From the NCBI GenBank assembly GCA_016710595.1, contig JADJVM010000006.1:1-64000 (forward strand): DNA of 64,000 nt. The letters are read 5' to 3'. The notes beneath the pieces were generated by a model. The model was not told the origin of the DNA. It saw nothing but the letters and a program-made list of their open reading frames with translations, and did not search any database. The stretch's first letter is position 1, and every line of letters begins with the position of its first letter. Below are positions 10,536 through 18,648 of this stretch, one piece after another. The DNA comes from Niastella sp. (GTDB taxonomy: Bacteria > Bacteroidota > Bacteroidia > Chitinophagales > Chitinophagaceae). A program made the translations under genes and the position numbers.

Positions 10536-11921
10536 TTATTTTACTGCTGCACCCTGGCTTATCCAGCAACGCAAAGCATCTCTTTCTGCCTCAGTAATAT
10601 TTGTCTTATTATTTAAAGGCATTGTTTTAGTAACCACTGCCCGTTCCATTATTTTATCTTTATACTTTACTATTTCTTCAGGAGTATCATACATAACGCC
10701 ATTGGGAGCCGCCTTATACACATCATCAGTAGGTTTGGCAGAATGACAGCTGATACATCGCAGCTGCACAATTTTATTCACTTCTGCAAATGATACATCT
10801 TCTTTGCATACACCCGGTTTAGGAGGTGCAGAAATATAAGCAGCAGATAATAAAATTAAAATAGAAACAGGCATTACCCAAACAGAAATTTTTCCCTGCT
10901 CCCTTACATTCAAATAATGTTTTACACCCGCCACACCAACGCTTATGAGGAGCAAAATAAGCCAGGAGTTTTTGTATCCAAAAGTACTTGGAAAGTGGTT
11001 ACTGATCATTACAAACAATACCGGTAGCGTAAAATAATTATTATGCAAACTCCTTAAACCTGCATTCTTTCCCAACTGGGCATTTAGGGGCTTCCCCAGT
11101 TTGGCAGCTTGTACCATTGCTTTTTGAGAAGGAATGATCACAAAGAACACATTGGCTGCCATAATACTCCCCAGCATGGCGCCAAAATGAATATAGGCGG
11201 CCCTGGCGGAAAAAACATGTGTATAAAATATTGCAAAAACACAAATCAATAATAACCCGGATGCCATAAATAAGACTTTACTTTTGGGCATTACATAACG
11301 GCATAATAAATCATATATGATCCAGGCCACAATAAAAGAACCCACCCCAATACTTACTGCCTGCCAGGGTAAAATATTCAAAATATTTTTATCAATTAAT
11401 AAAGCAGCCGCATTAAAATAATAAACAATAAATAAAAGACAAAAGCCAGTTACCCAGGTAAAATATGCTTCATATTTAAACCAATGTAAATGTTTTGGAA
11501 TGGCTTTAGGCGCTACTTTGTATTTCTCTAAATAGTAAAACCCACCACCATGTACTGCCCATAAATTTCCGGCTAGTTCCTCTCTCACATTTTCAGTTCG
11601 GTTCAATGCATTTTCTAAAAACACAAAATAAAAGGATGCCCCTATCCAGGCAATACCAAACGTGATATGCATTAAACGCACAATAATATTCATCCATTCC
11701 ATAAGATGAGCCTGCCAAATTGTGCCTTGTAAGATGATGTAAAGGGTAGCCACCATTGCAAGAGATACCAGGACGATGGAGGCATATACATAATTTTGTG
11801 CCTGTATAAAACCAGTTTTTACGCCTTCAATACCTGCTTTTTTTGCATTTACCTTATAGGTAATAATGATGAGCGTAATTAAAATGAAAAGTAGTAATAC
11901 CAGGATAAAAATGGGTAACAT
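10536..11921 (-). CDS. puuD: Membrane urate oxidase with cytochrome c domain (PuuD)
   Basis: PuuD oxidises urate to 5-hydroxyisourate in the membrane and passes electrons to a fused cytochrome c, avoiding the H2O2 made by soluble uricase. The 461-residue protein starts with a hydrophobic helix (residues 3-22) and has about eight or nine membrane segments. The family-typical region IIVRLMHITFGIAWIGASF is followed by WAVHGGGFYYLEKYKV and a HWFKYEAYFTW segment, rich in possible haem or metal ligands (His, Tyr). The C-terminal periplasmic domain has one c-haem site, CISCH at 389-393, with probable axial Met434 in KTMPLNN. It is three bases downstream of alc and upstream of uraD-uraH, exactly where a urate oxidase is needed; no soluble uricase gene is seen. 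Electrons presumably go to a terminal oxidase encoded elsewhere. Confidence 0.88.
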   Translation of the reverse strand: MLPIFILVLLLFILITLIIITYKVNAKKAGIEGVKTGFIQAQNYVYASIVLVSLAMVATLYIILQGTIWQAHLMEWMNIIVRLMHITFGIAWIGASFYFVFLENALNRTENVREELAGNLWAVHGGGFYYLEKYKVAPKAIPKHLHWFKYEAYFTWVTGFCLLFIVYYFNAAALLIDKNILNILPWQAVSIGVGSFIVAWIIYDLLCRYVMPKSKVLFMASGLLLICVFAIFYTHVFSARAAYIHFGAMLGSIMAANVFFVIIPSQKAMVQAAKLGKPLNAQLGKNAGLRSLHNNYFTLPVLFVMISNHFPSTFGYKNSWLILLLISVGVAGVKHYLNVREQGKISVWVMPVSILILLSAAYISAPPKPGVCKEDVSFAEVNKIVQLRCISCHSAKPTDDVYKAAPNGVMYDTPEEIVKYKDKIMERAVVTKTMPLNNKTNITEAERDALRCWISQGAAVK

Positions 11922-11924
11922 ATT

Positions 11925-12947
11925 TTATGATTTACATCCAAAAATCCGAATCCGGCTAACCCCTCCGTCCGGAAAAATATTTAATCGAACATGTGAATAT
12001 ACTGTTTTGCATTTTAGCTCAGTGGTAAATGCATGTTCTGTATCTGCATTTAATTTTTGAGAAGGTAAAATCTCTTCCCAGTTTACTTTATTATTCTTTA
12101 CAGCCTCATCATCTTCACAAAAACAAGCTTCCAGCGTACAGCTATCAGGATAATTCCCTTTAAAGTGTGCCGTATCTACAATTAGTTTATGGATCAACCC
12201 GGGGGTTGCTAATTTAATAATTACCCAATCCCGGTTGTTAGCAGTACGGTTTCTTTTTGTCTCCCATCCATCCCCCATATTGATTCCCCGCTGTGGCATG
12301 AGCAGGTTACCCATTTCGCTAAAAAACATATCATTACAGGCAAGTGCTTCGGCGCCATTTAGTGCAGCAGCAAGGTCTATTTCTTCATTTGGTTTTACAC
12401 GGCCCCAATCTTTTACTACTTTTCCATAAACCCGAAACCGTGCCACGCCCCCATCCGGGTAAATATGCAGGCGTACATGTGTAAACATTTTTTGGGATTC
12501 ACATTTAAAAAAATTCCTGCTGCCGGCATCCAGCGAACTTTTACTCAATACTTCTTCCCAATTTAATTTTTCCCATTCTATATTTTCTGTCGCATCCGGC
12601 AAATACAAAGCATCAACGGATGCATGGGGCGGATGATTTCCCAGGAAAAAATGGGTATCTATATCAAAACCTGCAATAATACCCGGCATTGCTAACTTTA
12701 TTATTACCCAATCATGGCCGGGTACCCGTTTACGGCGGCTCTCCCATCCATCCATCCATTTCCCCCGTTCCGTAAATTTATCTGCAATAAAAATTCCCCG
12801 CCCGGGTTTTAATAAATTTTCTTTTTCGGCAAAAAAATCATCGGTACAATAAAGTGCTTTACCGCCCAGTTTTTCGGCTGCTAAATCAGTAAGAGATGCA
12901 AAGCCCGGTTCTTCTTTAATTATTTCATTTACTTTTTCAAAAGCCAT
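11925..12947 (-). CDS. alc: Allantoicase
   Basis: Allantoicase hydrolyses allantoate to S-ureidoglycolate and urea. The 340-residue protein contains the two tandem jelly-roll halves of the family. The first half (about 12-185) has GKALYCTDDFFAEKENLLKP, GWESRRKR and HDWVIIKLAMPG. The second (about 190-340) repeats this with ALACNDMFFSEMGNLLMP, GWETKRNR and RDWVIIKLATPG. Each half ends with a HVRLxIxPDGGVxRxR motif. Length is normal. Its start overlaps the 3' end of allB by 19 bases and its stop is three bases before puuD, showing tight operon packing. Because it uses the urea-releasing route, a ureidoglycolate lyase would be expected next in the pathway, but none is recognisable in the window. 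Confidence 0.93.
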   Translation of the reverse strand: MAFEKVNEIIKEEPGFASLTDLAAEKLGGKALYCTDDFFAEKENLLKPGRGIFIADKFTERGKWMDGWESRRKRVPGHDWVIIKLAMPGIIAGFDIDTHFFLGNHPPHASVDALYLPDATENIEWEKLNWEEVLSKSSLDAGSRNFFKCESQKMFTHVRLHIYPDGGVARFRVYGKVVKDWGRVKPNEEIDLAAALNGAEALACNDMFFSEMGNLLMPQRGINMGDGWETKRNRTANNRDWVIIKLATPGLIHKLIVDTAHFKGNYPDSCTLEACFCEDDEAVKNNKVNWEEILPSQKLNADTEHAFTTELKCKTVYSHVRLNIFPDGGVSRIRIFGCKS

Positions 12948-14260
12948 GTTCCTGCATTTAAGTTTATAATATTATTATGTTCACAAACAGTAATACCGTT
13001 TATAATTGTTTTTAAAATTTTCCCATACAATTTTTGATGCGCATAAGCGGAGCATGAAAATCGATGTTGTATTTGTGAGTGCTCCACCATTTCATTAACT
13101 TCTGGTTGCCATACTACAAAATCAGCATCGGCGCCTATTTCAATCACACCCTTACTGCTTTGTAATCCTAAAAAGTAAGCAGGCTTTGATGTAACTAAAG
13201 GAATATATTCTTCTAAAGAAAGATTTTCTTTTAATGCGCTCCATCCGGCAGATAATAAAAACTGAAGCCCTGCAATGCCGCCCCATGCTTGTTGGAGGTT
13301 CCCGGTATCCAATGCTTTAATGGCGGGAGGAGCCGGTGAATGATCTGTGGTTAAAAAATCTAAAATACCGGATTGCAATGCTTTTTTTAATTGCTCATTA
13401 TTTTCTTTTTCACGAATGGGCGGGGCGCATTTAAACAATGGTTGTGCATCAGGAATCATGTCAGCATTAAAATAAATATAATGCGCACAGGTTTCAGCCG
13501 TTAATGGTAATCCTGCTGCTTTTGCATCTGAAATCATAGGCAATGCTTCGGCTGAAGATACATGTACAATATGAACCGGGCATTGATGTTTCCGGCAAAG
13601 GCGAATCATCATTTCAATGGCCTTGTTCTCCCATACTTTAGGCCTGCTGGCTAAATACGTTTTATATGAAGTAGGATTGCTGTTTAATAATTTGGTAGTA
13701 GTATCATCAGATAATTCAGCATGAACCAAAAGCTTACTATCTGCATCCCGTATGATGGGCATGGCTATTTCTAAATCTCTTTCTGTTACATTGGGAAATT
13801 CATCAATTCCCGAGTATGTTAAAAATGCTTTTACGCCCAGCACACCCATTTTACAAAGTGCAGGTAAATGATTGGCATTACCCGGAACCAAGCCTGCATA
13901 AAAACCAACATTTACATGTAATTTATTTTGGGTACTTTTTAATTTCAGCAGCAATGCGTCTTCCGTTGTAGTAACCGGGCTTGCATTTAAAGGCATATCT
14001 ACGAATGACGTGGTTCCACCTGTAGCGGCCGCACGGGTACCTGTATCAAAGCCTTCCCATTCGGTTCTACCGGGTTCATTAATGTGTACATGGGCATCTA
14101 TCACACCCGGCATCAATATGGCATCTTCTGCATCAAACGCACCGGGTAATTTTTCAAAAAATATTTCCGTTATTTTTCCTGCTTCATAACATATAGTAGC
14201 TGGTTTTAGTTTGCCCTGGTGCCAGCAACGGGAACTGTATATTTTACCGGAAGCGTTCAA
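12929..14260 (-). CDS. allB: Allantoinase
   Basis: Allantoinase opens the hydantoin ring of allantoin to give allantoate. The 443-residue amidohydrolase has the metal ligands HVH (His57, His59), the carboxylated lysine in VKAF (Lys144), His180 in LLVHAEL, His233 in IVHVSS and Asp306 in LTTDHSP, forming the usual binuclear centre of the cyclic amidohydrolase family. The NEPGRTEWEGF stretch after the first His pair is typical of allantoinase rather than dihydroorotase or hydantoinase. It follows xdhB after 11 bases and overlaps alc by 19 bases. The enzyme should be cytoplasmic. Confidence 0.92.
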   Translation of the reverse strand: MNASGKIYSSRCWHQGKLKPATICYEAGKITEIFFEKLPGAFDAEDAILMPGVIDAHVHINEPGRTEWEGFDTGTRAAATGGTTSFVDMPLNASPVTTTEDALLLKLKSTQNKLHVNVGFYAGLVPGNANHLPALCKMGVLGVKAFLTYSGIDEFPNVTERDLEIAMPIIRDADSKLLVHAELSDDTTTKLLNSNPTSYKTYLASRPKVWENKAIEMMIRLCRKHQCPVHIVHVSSAEALPMISDAKAAGLPLTAETCAHYIYFNADMIPDAQPLFKCAPPIREKENNEQLKKALQSGILDFLTTDHSPAPPAIKALDTGNLQQAWGGIAGLQFLLSAGWSALKENLSLEEYIPLVTSKPAYFLGLQSSKGVIEIGADADFVVWQPEVNEMVEHSQIQHRFSCSAYAHQKLYGKILKTIINGITVCEHNNIINLNAGTWLLKK

Positions 14261-14271
14261 GAAAAAAATAT

Positions 14272-16539
14272 TTAGTCGTTTAGTGTTGGTTTCTTTAAAT
14301 ATAAGCCCATCAAAACTTTTTCTGGCGTAATAGGCGCTGATAGGGCAATTGAAGACTGTGGATTAAAAGCGAGCACTGCATTCCGTAATGCAAAATAAGA
14401 TCCAATGCCATACATCAGGGGTGGCTCACCTACTGCCTTTGAGCGAAAGATTGCCATATTCTCCTGGTCTGTTTTTAAAAAATGTGTATTCACTTTTTTA
14501 GGTACCGAATATATATCCGGTACTTTATATGTACTTAATGCATTGCTTCTTAGTTTTCCTTCATCATCAAACACAATTTCTTCCATGGTCATCCAACCAA
14601 TACCTTGTACAAGCCCACCTTCAATTTGGCCAAGATCAATCGTCGGGTTCATAGATTGACCAAAATCATGAACAATATCTACTGCATCTATTTCATAGGT
14701 ACCCCTAATACAATCCAAAGTAACCGTAGTAATGGCGGTTCCATATACATGGTAGGCAAATGGATGGCCTTTTTCTATACTTGCATTAAAGTTTATGACA
14801 GGAGTTGCATAATGGCTATGCTCACTCAAGCCTATTCGTTTTAGATAAGCTTCTGCAATGAGTGTTTTCCAATGTAAGGTTGATTTTAAATCCTTAATGT
14901 AAACCCATTCATCAACAATTGAAATTTCTGAAGGCTCAGCTTTTAAAATCTCAGCCGCAAGCGGAATTAATCTTTCCATAATGGCATTACAAGCCATCTC
15001 TACCGCTTTTCCATTTAAGTCGGCAGTAGCGCTTGCTGCCGAAGGAGAAGTGTTTGCTATGCGATACGTATTTGTACTTGCTATTTTAATATGGATGGGT
15101 TTTACACCAAGCACCATTGCTGCAACCTGTACCATTTTGGTATTAACGCCTTGCCCCATCTCCACTGCACCGGTACTTAGCTTGATACTACCATCCTGGT
15201 AAACATGTATTAAAGCTCTCGCCTGGTTCATAAATATTTTGGTAAATGAAATACCAAAACATATCGGCATAAGAGAAATACCTTTTTTTAGCTGGGTATG
15301 GGTAGCGTTAAAATCTTCTATTTCTTTTCTCTTCTTTTTTACATCATATAATTCATCAGCCTTATTCCAGCAAGCAATGGCTTCGCTTTCTGCGATTTGG
15401 CCATAAGGGAATTCATCACCGGTTTTTACTAAATTTTTATATTGGATTTCACTCGCAGGAACCTGGAGCGATTCGGCAGCTTTTGCAATTGCAGCTTCTA
15501 TTACAAACATTCCCTGGGGGCCGCCAAAACCCCTAAAGGCAGTATTGGGCACCAGGTTGGTACGGCAACAATAAGCAGTAGCTGTTACATTGGGAACGTG
15601 ATAGGAATTGGTGCTGTGGAACAAAGTCCTTTCCAGTACTGCAGGAGAAAGATCGGCACTGGCACCTGCATTTTGATAAAAAGACGCTTCATAAGCAAGT
15701 ATCTTCAGGTCTTCAGTTAATCCAATTTTAAAATCGGAACTGTATGGGTTTCTTTTACCAGTCATGCGCATATCTTCCATGCGATGCAGGCTGTACTTCA
15801 CCGGCTTTTTTAAATGGAAAGTTGCCAATGCACAAAAAATAGCCCATACCGTAGCCTGGTCTTCTTTACCGCCAAAGCCGCCACCCAAGCGGGTTGTATC
15901 TACTTCAAACCGGTGCATGGGAAGGCTCAGCACTTCTGCTATATGGCGCTGTACAGCCGTAGGCCCCTGGGTAGATGAATATATTTTAAAAGACCCATCT
16001 TCTAAAGGAATAGCATACGCACCCTGGGTTTCAATATATAAATGTTCCTGGCCATTGGTTTCTGCTACCCCTTCAAAAATATATTTACATTTTGCGAATG
16101 CATTCTCACTGTCACCAATTTTAAAAGTTCGGGGGGGCGTAATTAATAAACCTTTTTCTTTTGCAACCCGTGGATCTGTAATTACAGGTAATGCTTCAGT
16201 TTCTAACTTTATTTTTTTTATGGCCGACTGTGCTATTTCTACTGATTCTGCAACAACCAGGGCAATTGGCATTCCATTAAAATGAATCTCATTGTGCGCA
16301 AATAAAGGTTCATCTGCAACAATACCACCAATCTGATTGATGCCGGGAATATCTTTATAGGTAAAGATGCGATGTACACCCGGCATGGCTGCCGCTTCTT
16401 CTATTTGTAAAGAAATAATTTTAGCATGTGCCACGGGGGCGCCATATACAGCAGCATATAAAGTACCTTGTAGTTCGGTGATATCATCTAAATAAATAGA
16501 CTCACCCCGTACATGTGTATGTGTATCTATATTTATCAT
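14272..16539 (-). CDS. xdhB: Xanthine dehydrogenase, molybdopterin-binding subunit
   Basis: This 755-residue subunit binds the molybdenum cofactor and hydroxylates hypoxanthine and xanthine to urate. Family landmarks are present in order: HTHVRGESIYLDDI at the start, GGGFGGKEDQA (about 217-227) of the cofactor-binding region, RGFGGPQG near 338, EMGQGVNTK near 463, and the C-terminal VGEPPLMYG with catalytic Glu705. Length fits the bacterial large subunit (Rhodobacter-type XdhB). Start and stop of the xdhA/xdhB pair overlap by four bases (16536-16539), so the two subunits are coupled. Gene order with allB, alc and puuD makes a purine substrate much more likely than CO or an aldehyde. Confidence 0.93.
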   Translation of the reverse strand: MINIDTHTHVRGESIYLDDITELQGTLYAAVYGAPVAHAKIISLQIEEAAAMPGVHRIFTYKDIPGINQIGGIVADEPLFAHNEIHFNGMPIALVVAESVEIAQSAIKKIKLETEALPVITDPRVAKEKGLLITPPRTFKIGDSENAFAKCKYIFEGVAETNGQEHLYIETQGAYAIPLEDGSFKIYSSTQGPTAVQRHIAEVLSLPMHRFEVDTTRLGGGFGGKEDQATVWAIFCALATFHLKKPVKYSLHRMEDMRMTGKRNPYSSDFKIGLTEDLKILAYEASFYQNAGASADLSPAVLERTLFHSTNSYHVPNVTATAYCCRTNLVPNTAFRGFGGPQGMFVIEAAIAKAAESLQVPASEIQYKNLVKTGDEFPYGQIAESEAIACWNKADELYDVKKKRKEIEDFNATHTQLKKGISLMPICFGISFTKIFMNQARALIHVYQDGSIKLSTGAVEMGQGVNTKMVQVAAMVLGVKPIHIKIASTNTYRIANTSPSAASATADLNGKAVEMACNAIMERLIPLAAEILKAEPSEISIVDEWVYIKDLKSTLHWKTLIAEAYLKRIGLSEHSHYATPVINFNASIEKGHPFAYHVYGTAITTVTLDCIRGTYEIDAVDIVHDFGQSMNPTIDLGQIEGGLVQGIGWMTMEEIVFDDEGKLRSNALSTYKVPDIYSVPKKVNTHFLKTDQENMAIFRSKAVGEPPLMYGIGSYFALRNAVLAFNPQSSIALSAPITPEKVLMGLYLKKPTLND

Positions 16540-17942
16540 GCGGATAATGCAAGTATTTTATCAATGGGCAAACCGGGGAAAAATTTTATGAAATGTGCTT
16601 TTATCAATTGAGCTAATAACAATCTTTTATAGTCAGCTTTACCTCTTGCATCGCTGATAGGCGATATTTCTTGTTGCACCATTTTTAATAATTCATGCAG
16701 GGTTTCTACAGAGCCTTCCCTGTCTTGTAAATAAGCGCTGCTCTTAGCAAGGTAAGCCGGAACGGGCCCTACGCCACCTGCAGATAAAGCGGCATATATA
16801 ATTTTACCATCTTTCATTTTAATGTGCATAGCACTATTAACACTGGCAATATCTAAATTTGTTCTTTTGCTTACCTTTTCAAAATTAAAAAGATCGTTTT
16901 GGCCGGGGAGTTTAAAAATGATTTCAGTAATAATCTCTTCGGGTTCTTTTTTTATTTTTTTATACCCGGCATACAATTCCTGCAGTGGCAATATTCTATT
17001 TTTTTCGCCATTATTAAATTTGATTTGTGCATTTAAAGCAAGAAAGAAAATTGTAAAATCGCCTATAGGAGAAGCATTGATGAAATTACCCGCCAGGGTT
17101 GCCATATTCCTTATTTGGGTAGATGATACCAATTTAATATAATGGTCCCAACCGGGAAATGCATTTTTTAAAACAGCGGAACCGGCCAATTGGCTTACCG
17201 TTACACCCGCACCAATATAGCATTCGTCATTTAAATAGTTAATCCTTTTTAGTTCATCATCCTGGAGAAGAAAATTTAATTCTTCATGATGTAACTGCTC
17301 ATGTTGCTGCACATACAAATCGGTTCCGCCACCCATTTTTTTTGCTTCAGCATTTTTAGATCTTGTAATACCATCAAGTTGCTTTAGCCGGGCAGGGATT
17401 TCACTGAAATATTCGGGGACCATATTTTGTGAAATGGCATATTCAAGAGCCGGTTGTTTTCTTTGTTGTAAATTATTGGCAACTGTTTTTGCAGCACGTT
17501 CAATTGATTTGTACCCGGTACACCTGCATATATTACCGTTCATTGCATTGATAGCGGCATCATAACTTGGCTCATTTTCACTTACACAAAGCCCGGTTAG
17601 AGAAACAATAAATCCGGGTGTACAAAATCCGCATTGGGTGGCGCCTTCATTTGCAAATGCTTGTTGTACCGGGGTTAGGTTAGTTCCATTAATCCCCTCT
17701 ATTGTTACAATATGTTTTCCTGCTGCATTTCCTAATGGCATCAGGCAACTCGTAACTGAATGGTAAATTAATTTCCCAGCTAAAATTTCACCTACCAAAA
17801 CGGTGCAGGCGCCACAATCTCCTTCCCGGCAGCCAATCTTGGTACCCATTAGCCTTTTATGGTATCTTATAAAATCTAAAACGGTAGTACCGGGGTGAAC
17901 TTCGGTTGTAACCGATTGTTCATTAAGAATAAATTTTATCAA
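16536..17942 (-). CDS. xdhA: Xanthine dehydrogenase, Fe-S/FAD subunit
   Basis: This 468-residue subunit carries electrons from the Mo site to FAD and NAD. The N-terminal plant-type ferredoxin domain has Cys38, Cys43, Cys46 and Cys66; the alpha-helical second [2Fe-2S] domain has QCGFC (Cys104, Cys107) and CRCTG (Cys139, Cys141). Residues about 190-350 form the FAD-binding domain (MGGGTDLYVQQH, ATLAGNFINASPIGD) and about 355-465 the CO-dehydrogenase flavoprotein C-terminal domain. Fusion of Fe-S and FAD parts in one chain is the usual XdhA layout. It is the first gene of the purine operon, so the operon promoter should lie just upstream of 17942. Confidence 0.93.
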   Translation of the reverse strand: MIKFILNEQSVTTEVHPGTTVLDFIRYHKRLMGTKIGCREGDCGACTVLVGEILAGKLIYHSVTSCLMPLGNAAGKHIVTIEGINGTNLTPVQQAFANEGATQCGFCTPGFIVSLTGLCVSENEPSYDAAINAMNGNICRCTGYKSIERAAKTVANNLQQRKQPALEYAISQNMVPEYFSEIPARLKQLDGITRSKNAEAKKMGGGTDLYVQQHEQLHHEELNFLLQDDELKRINYLNDECYIGAGVTVSQLAGSAVLKNAFPGWDHYIKLVSSTQIRNMATLAGNFINASPIGDFTIFFLALNAQIKFNNGEKNRILPLQELYAGYKKIKKEPEEIITEIIFKLPGQNDLFNFEKVSKRTNLDIASVNSAMHIKMKDGKIIYAALSAGGVGPVPAYLAKSSAYLQDREGSVETLHELLKMVQQEISPISDARGKADYKRLLLAQLIKAHFIKFFPGLPIDKILALSA

Positions 17943-18236
17943 AATGTAGAAAAATTATACCCTTAAAGATAAAAAAACAATATTAAATCAGTCATAAAAT
18001 AAAAATAATTCAGAATAAAGCAGTTTTAATATTTAATAAAAATTTTATTTAAGAAGGAAATATAGGCCGGGGGAAATTAAATTTTGATCATTCATTTCAT
18101 GTTAATCGTTAATAAAAATGGTTTTTTATTTAATGAATAGCTAATAAAGTTTGACTGTATGTATTTTATAAAGAGAAAATTATTAGCACAATAATTGTAT
18201 TACACAATTAAATTATTTAATAAGAAAATAAAAAAA
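17943..18236. promoter_or_regulatory. Divergent intergenic region upstream of the purine operon
   Basis: About 294 AT-rich bases separate xdhA (minus) from the small acidic gene (plus). It must contain both promoters. On the minus strand a TATCTTTA sequence near 17965-17972 is one base off the TANNTTTG element and sits about 25-30 bases before xdhA, so it is a weak promoter candidate. I saw no clear long inverted repeat and no recognisable purine riboswitch core. No regulator gene for the purine operon is adjacent. Confidence 0.35.
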
Positions 18237-18530
18237 ATGGATACAAAATCAAATAATCAGGATTCTTCCAAAAAGAAAATTTATGGCAATCCGGAATATG
18301 GCGCCAAACAGGATATTTATAACCGGGAAGAAAAGATTCCCTTTAATGATAAAGAAATGCCCAAGGAGCAGGATGGAAATGTACCCCCACTACTTGATGA
18401 AGGCCTTGATGTACCTGGCGCCAGTTTAGATGATGCCGATGAATTGATTGGTGAAGAAGATGAAGAAAATAATTATTACAGCCTGGGCGGTGATGCACAT
18501 AATGATTTAGAAGAATCAAAAGACAAATGA
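18237..18530 (+). CDS. Small acidic hypothetical protein
   Basis: A 97-residue, very hydrophilic protein starting MDTKSNNQDSSKKK. The N-terminal third is basic and the C-terminal half is strongly acidic (DADELIGEEDEENN). There is no signal peptide, membrane segment or cysteine, so it is probably cytoplasmic and largely disordered. The start at 18237 is preferred over an in-frame start at 18195 because the upstream part is AT-rich leader sequence and the ATG is preceded by a purine tract. Convergent katA lies downstream beyond a strong hairpin. I do not recognise the family; proteins of this kind next to stress genes exist in Bacteroidota, but no function can be assigned. Confidence 0.6.
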   Translation: MDTKSNNQDSSKKKIYGNPEYGAKQDIYNREEKIPFNDKEMPKEQDGNVPPLLDEGLDVPGASLDDADELIGEEDEENNYYSLGGDAHNDLEESKDK

Positions 18531-18584
18531 TCCTTTGATGTATGCATCCTCATTAAAGAATATTCATAGATTATTCTTTAAACA

Positions 18585-18622
18585 AAAAACTTTTGAAGCT
18601 TTAACAGGCTTCAAAAGTTTTT
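18585..18622. terminator. Bidirectional intrinsic terminator
   Basis: Perfect 15-bp inverted repeat (18585-18599 and 18608-18622) with an 8-base loop. Arms begin with A-runs and end with T-runs on both strands, so it can stop the small acidic gene (+) and katA (-). Confidence 0.88.
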
Positions 18623-18648
18623 AATGCTAAAACAAATTTATTTATTTA

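Noticed and set aside
10536..11921. Cytochrome c oxidase or generic cytochrome c membrane protein
   Set aside because: The membrane region and the single C-terminal CxxCH fit PuuD, and the neighbours are urate-pathway genes.
14272..17942. CO dehydrogenase or aldehyde oxidoreductase instead of xanthine dehydrogenase
   Set aside because: Fused Fe-S/FAD small subunit, XdhC and ureide genes point to xanthine dehydrogenase.
17943..18236. Purine or xanthine riboswitch upstream of xdhA
   Set aside because: No recognisable aptamer core or paired stems were seen in the AT-rich spacer.
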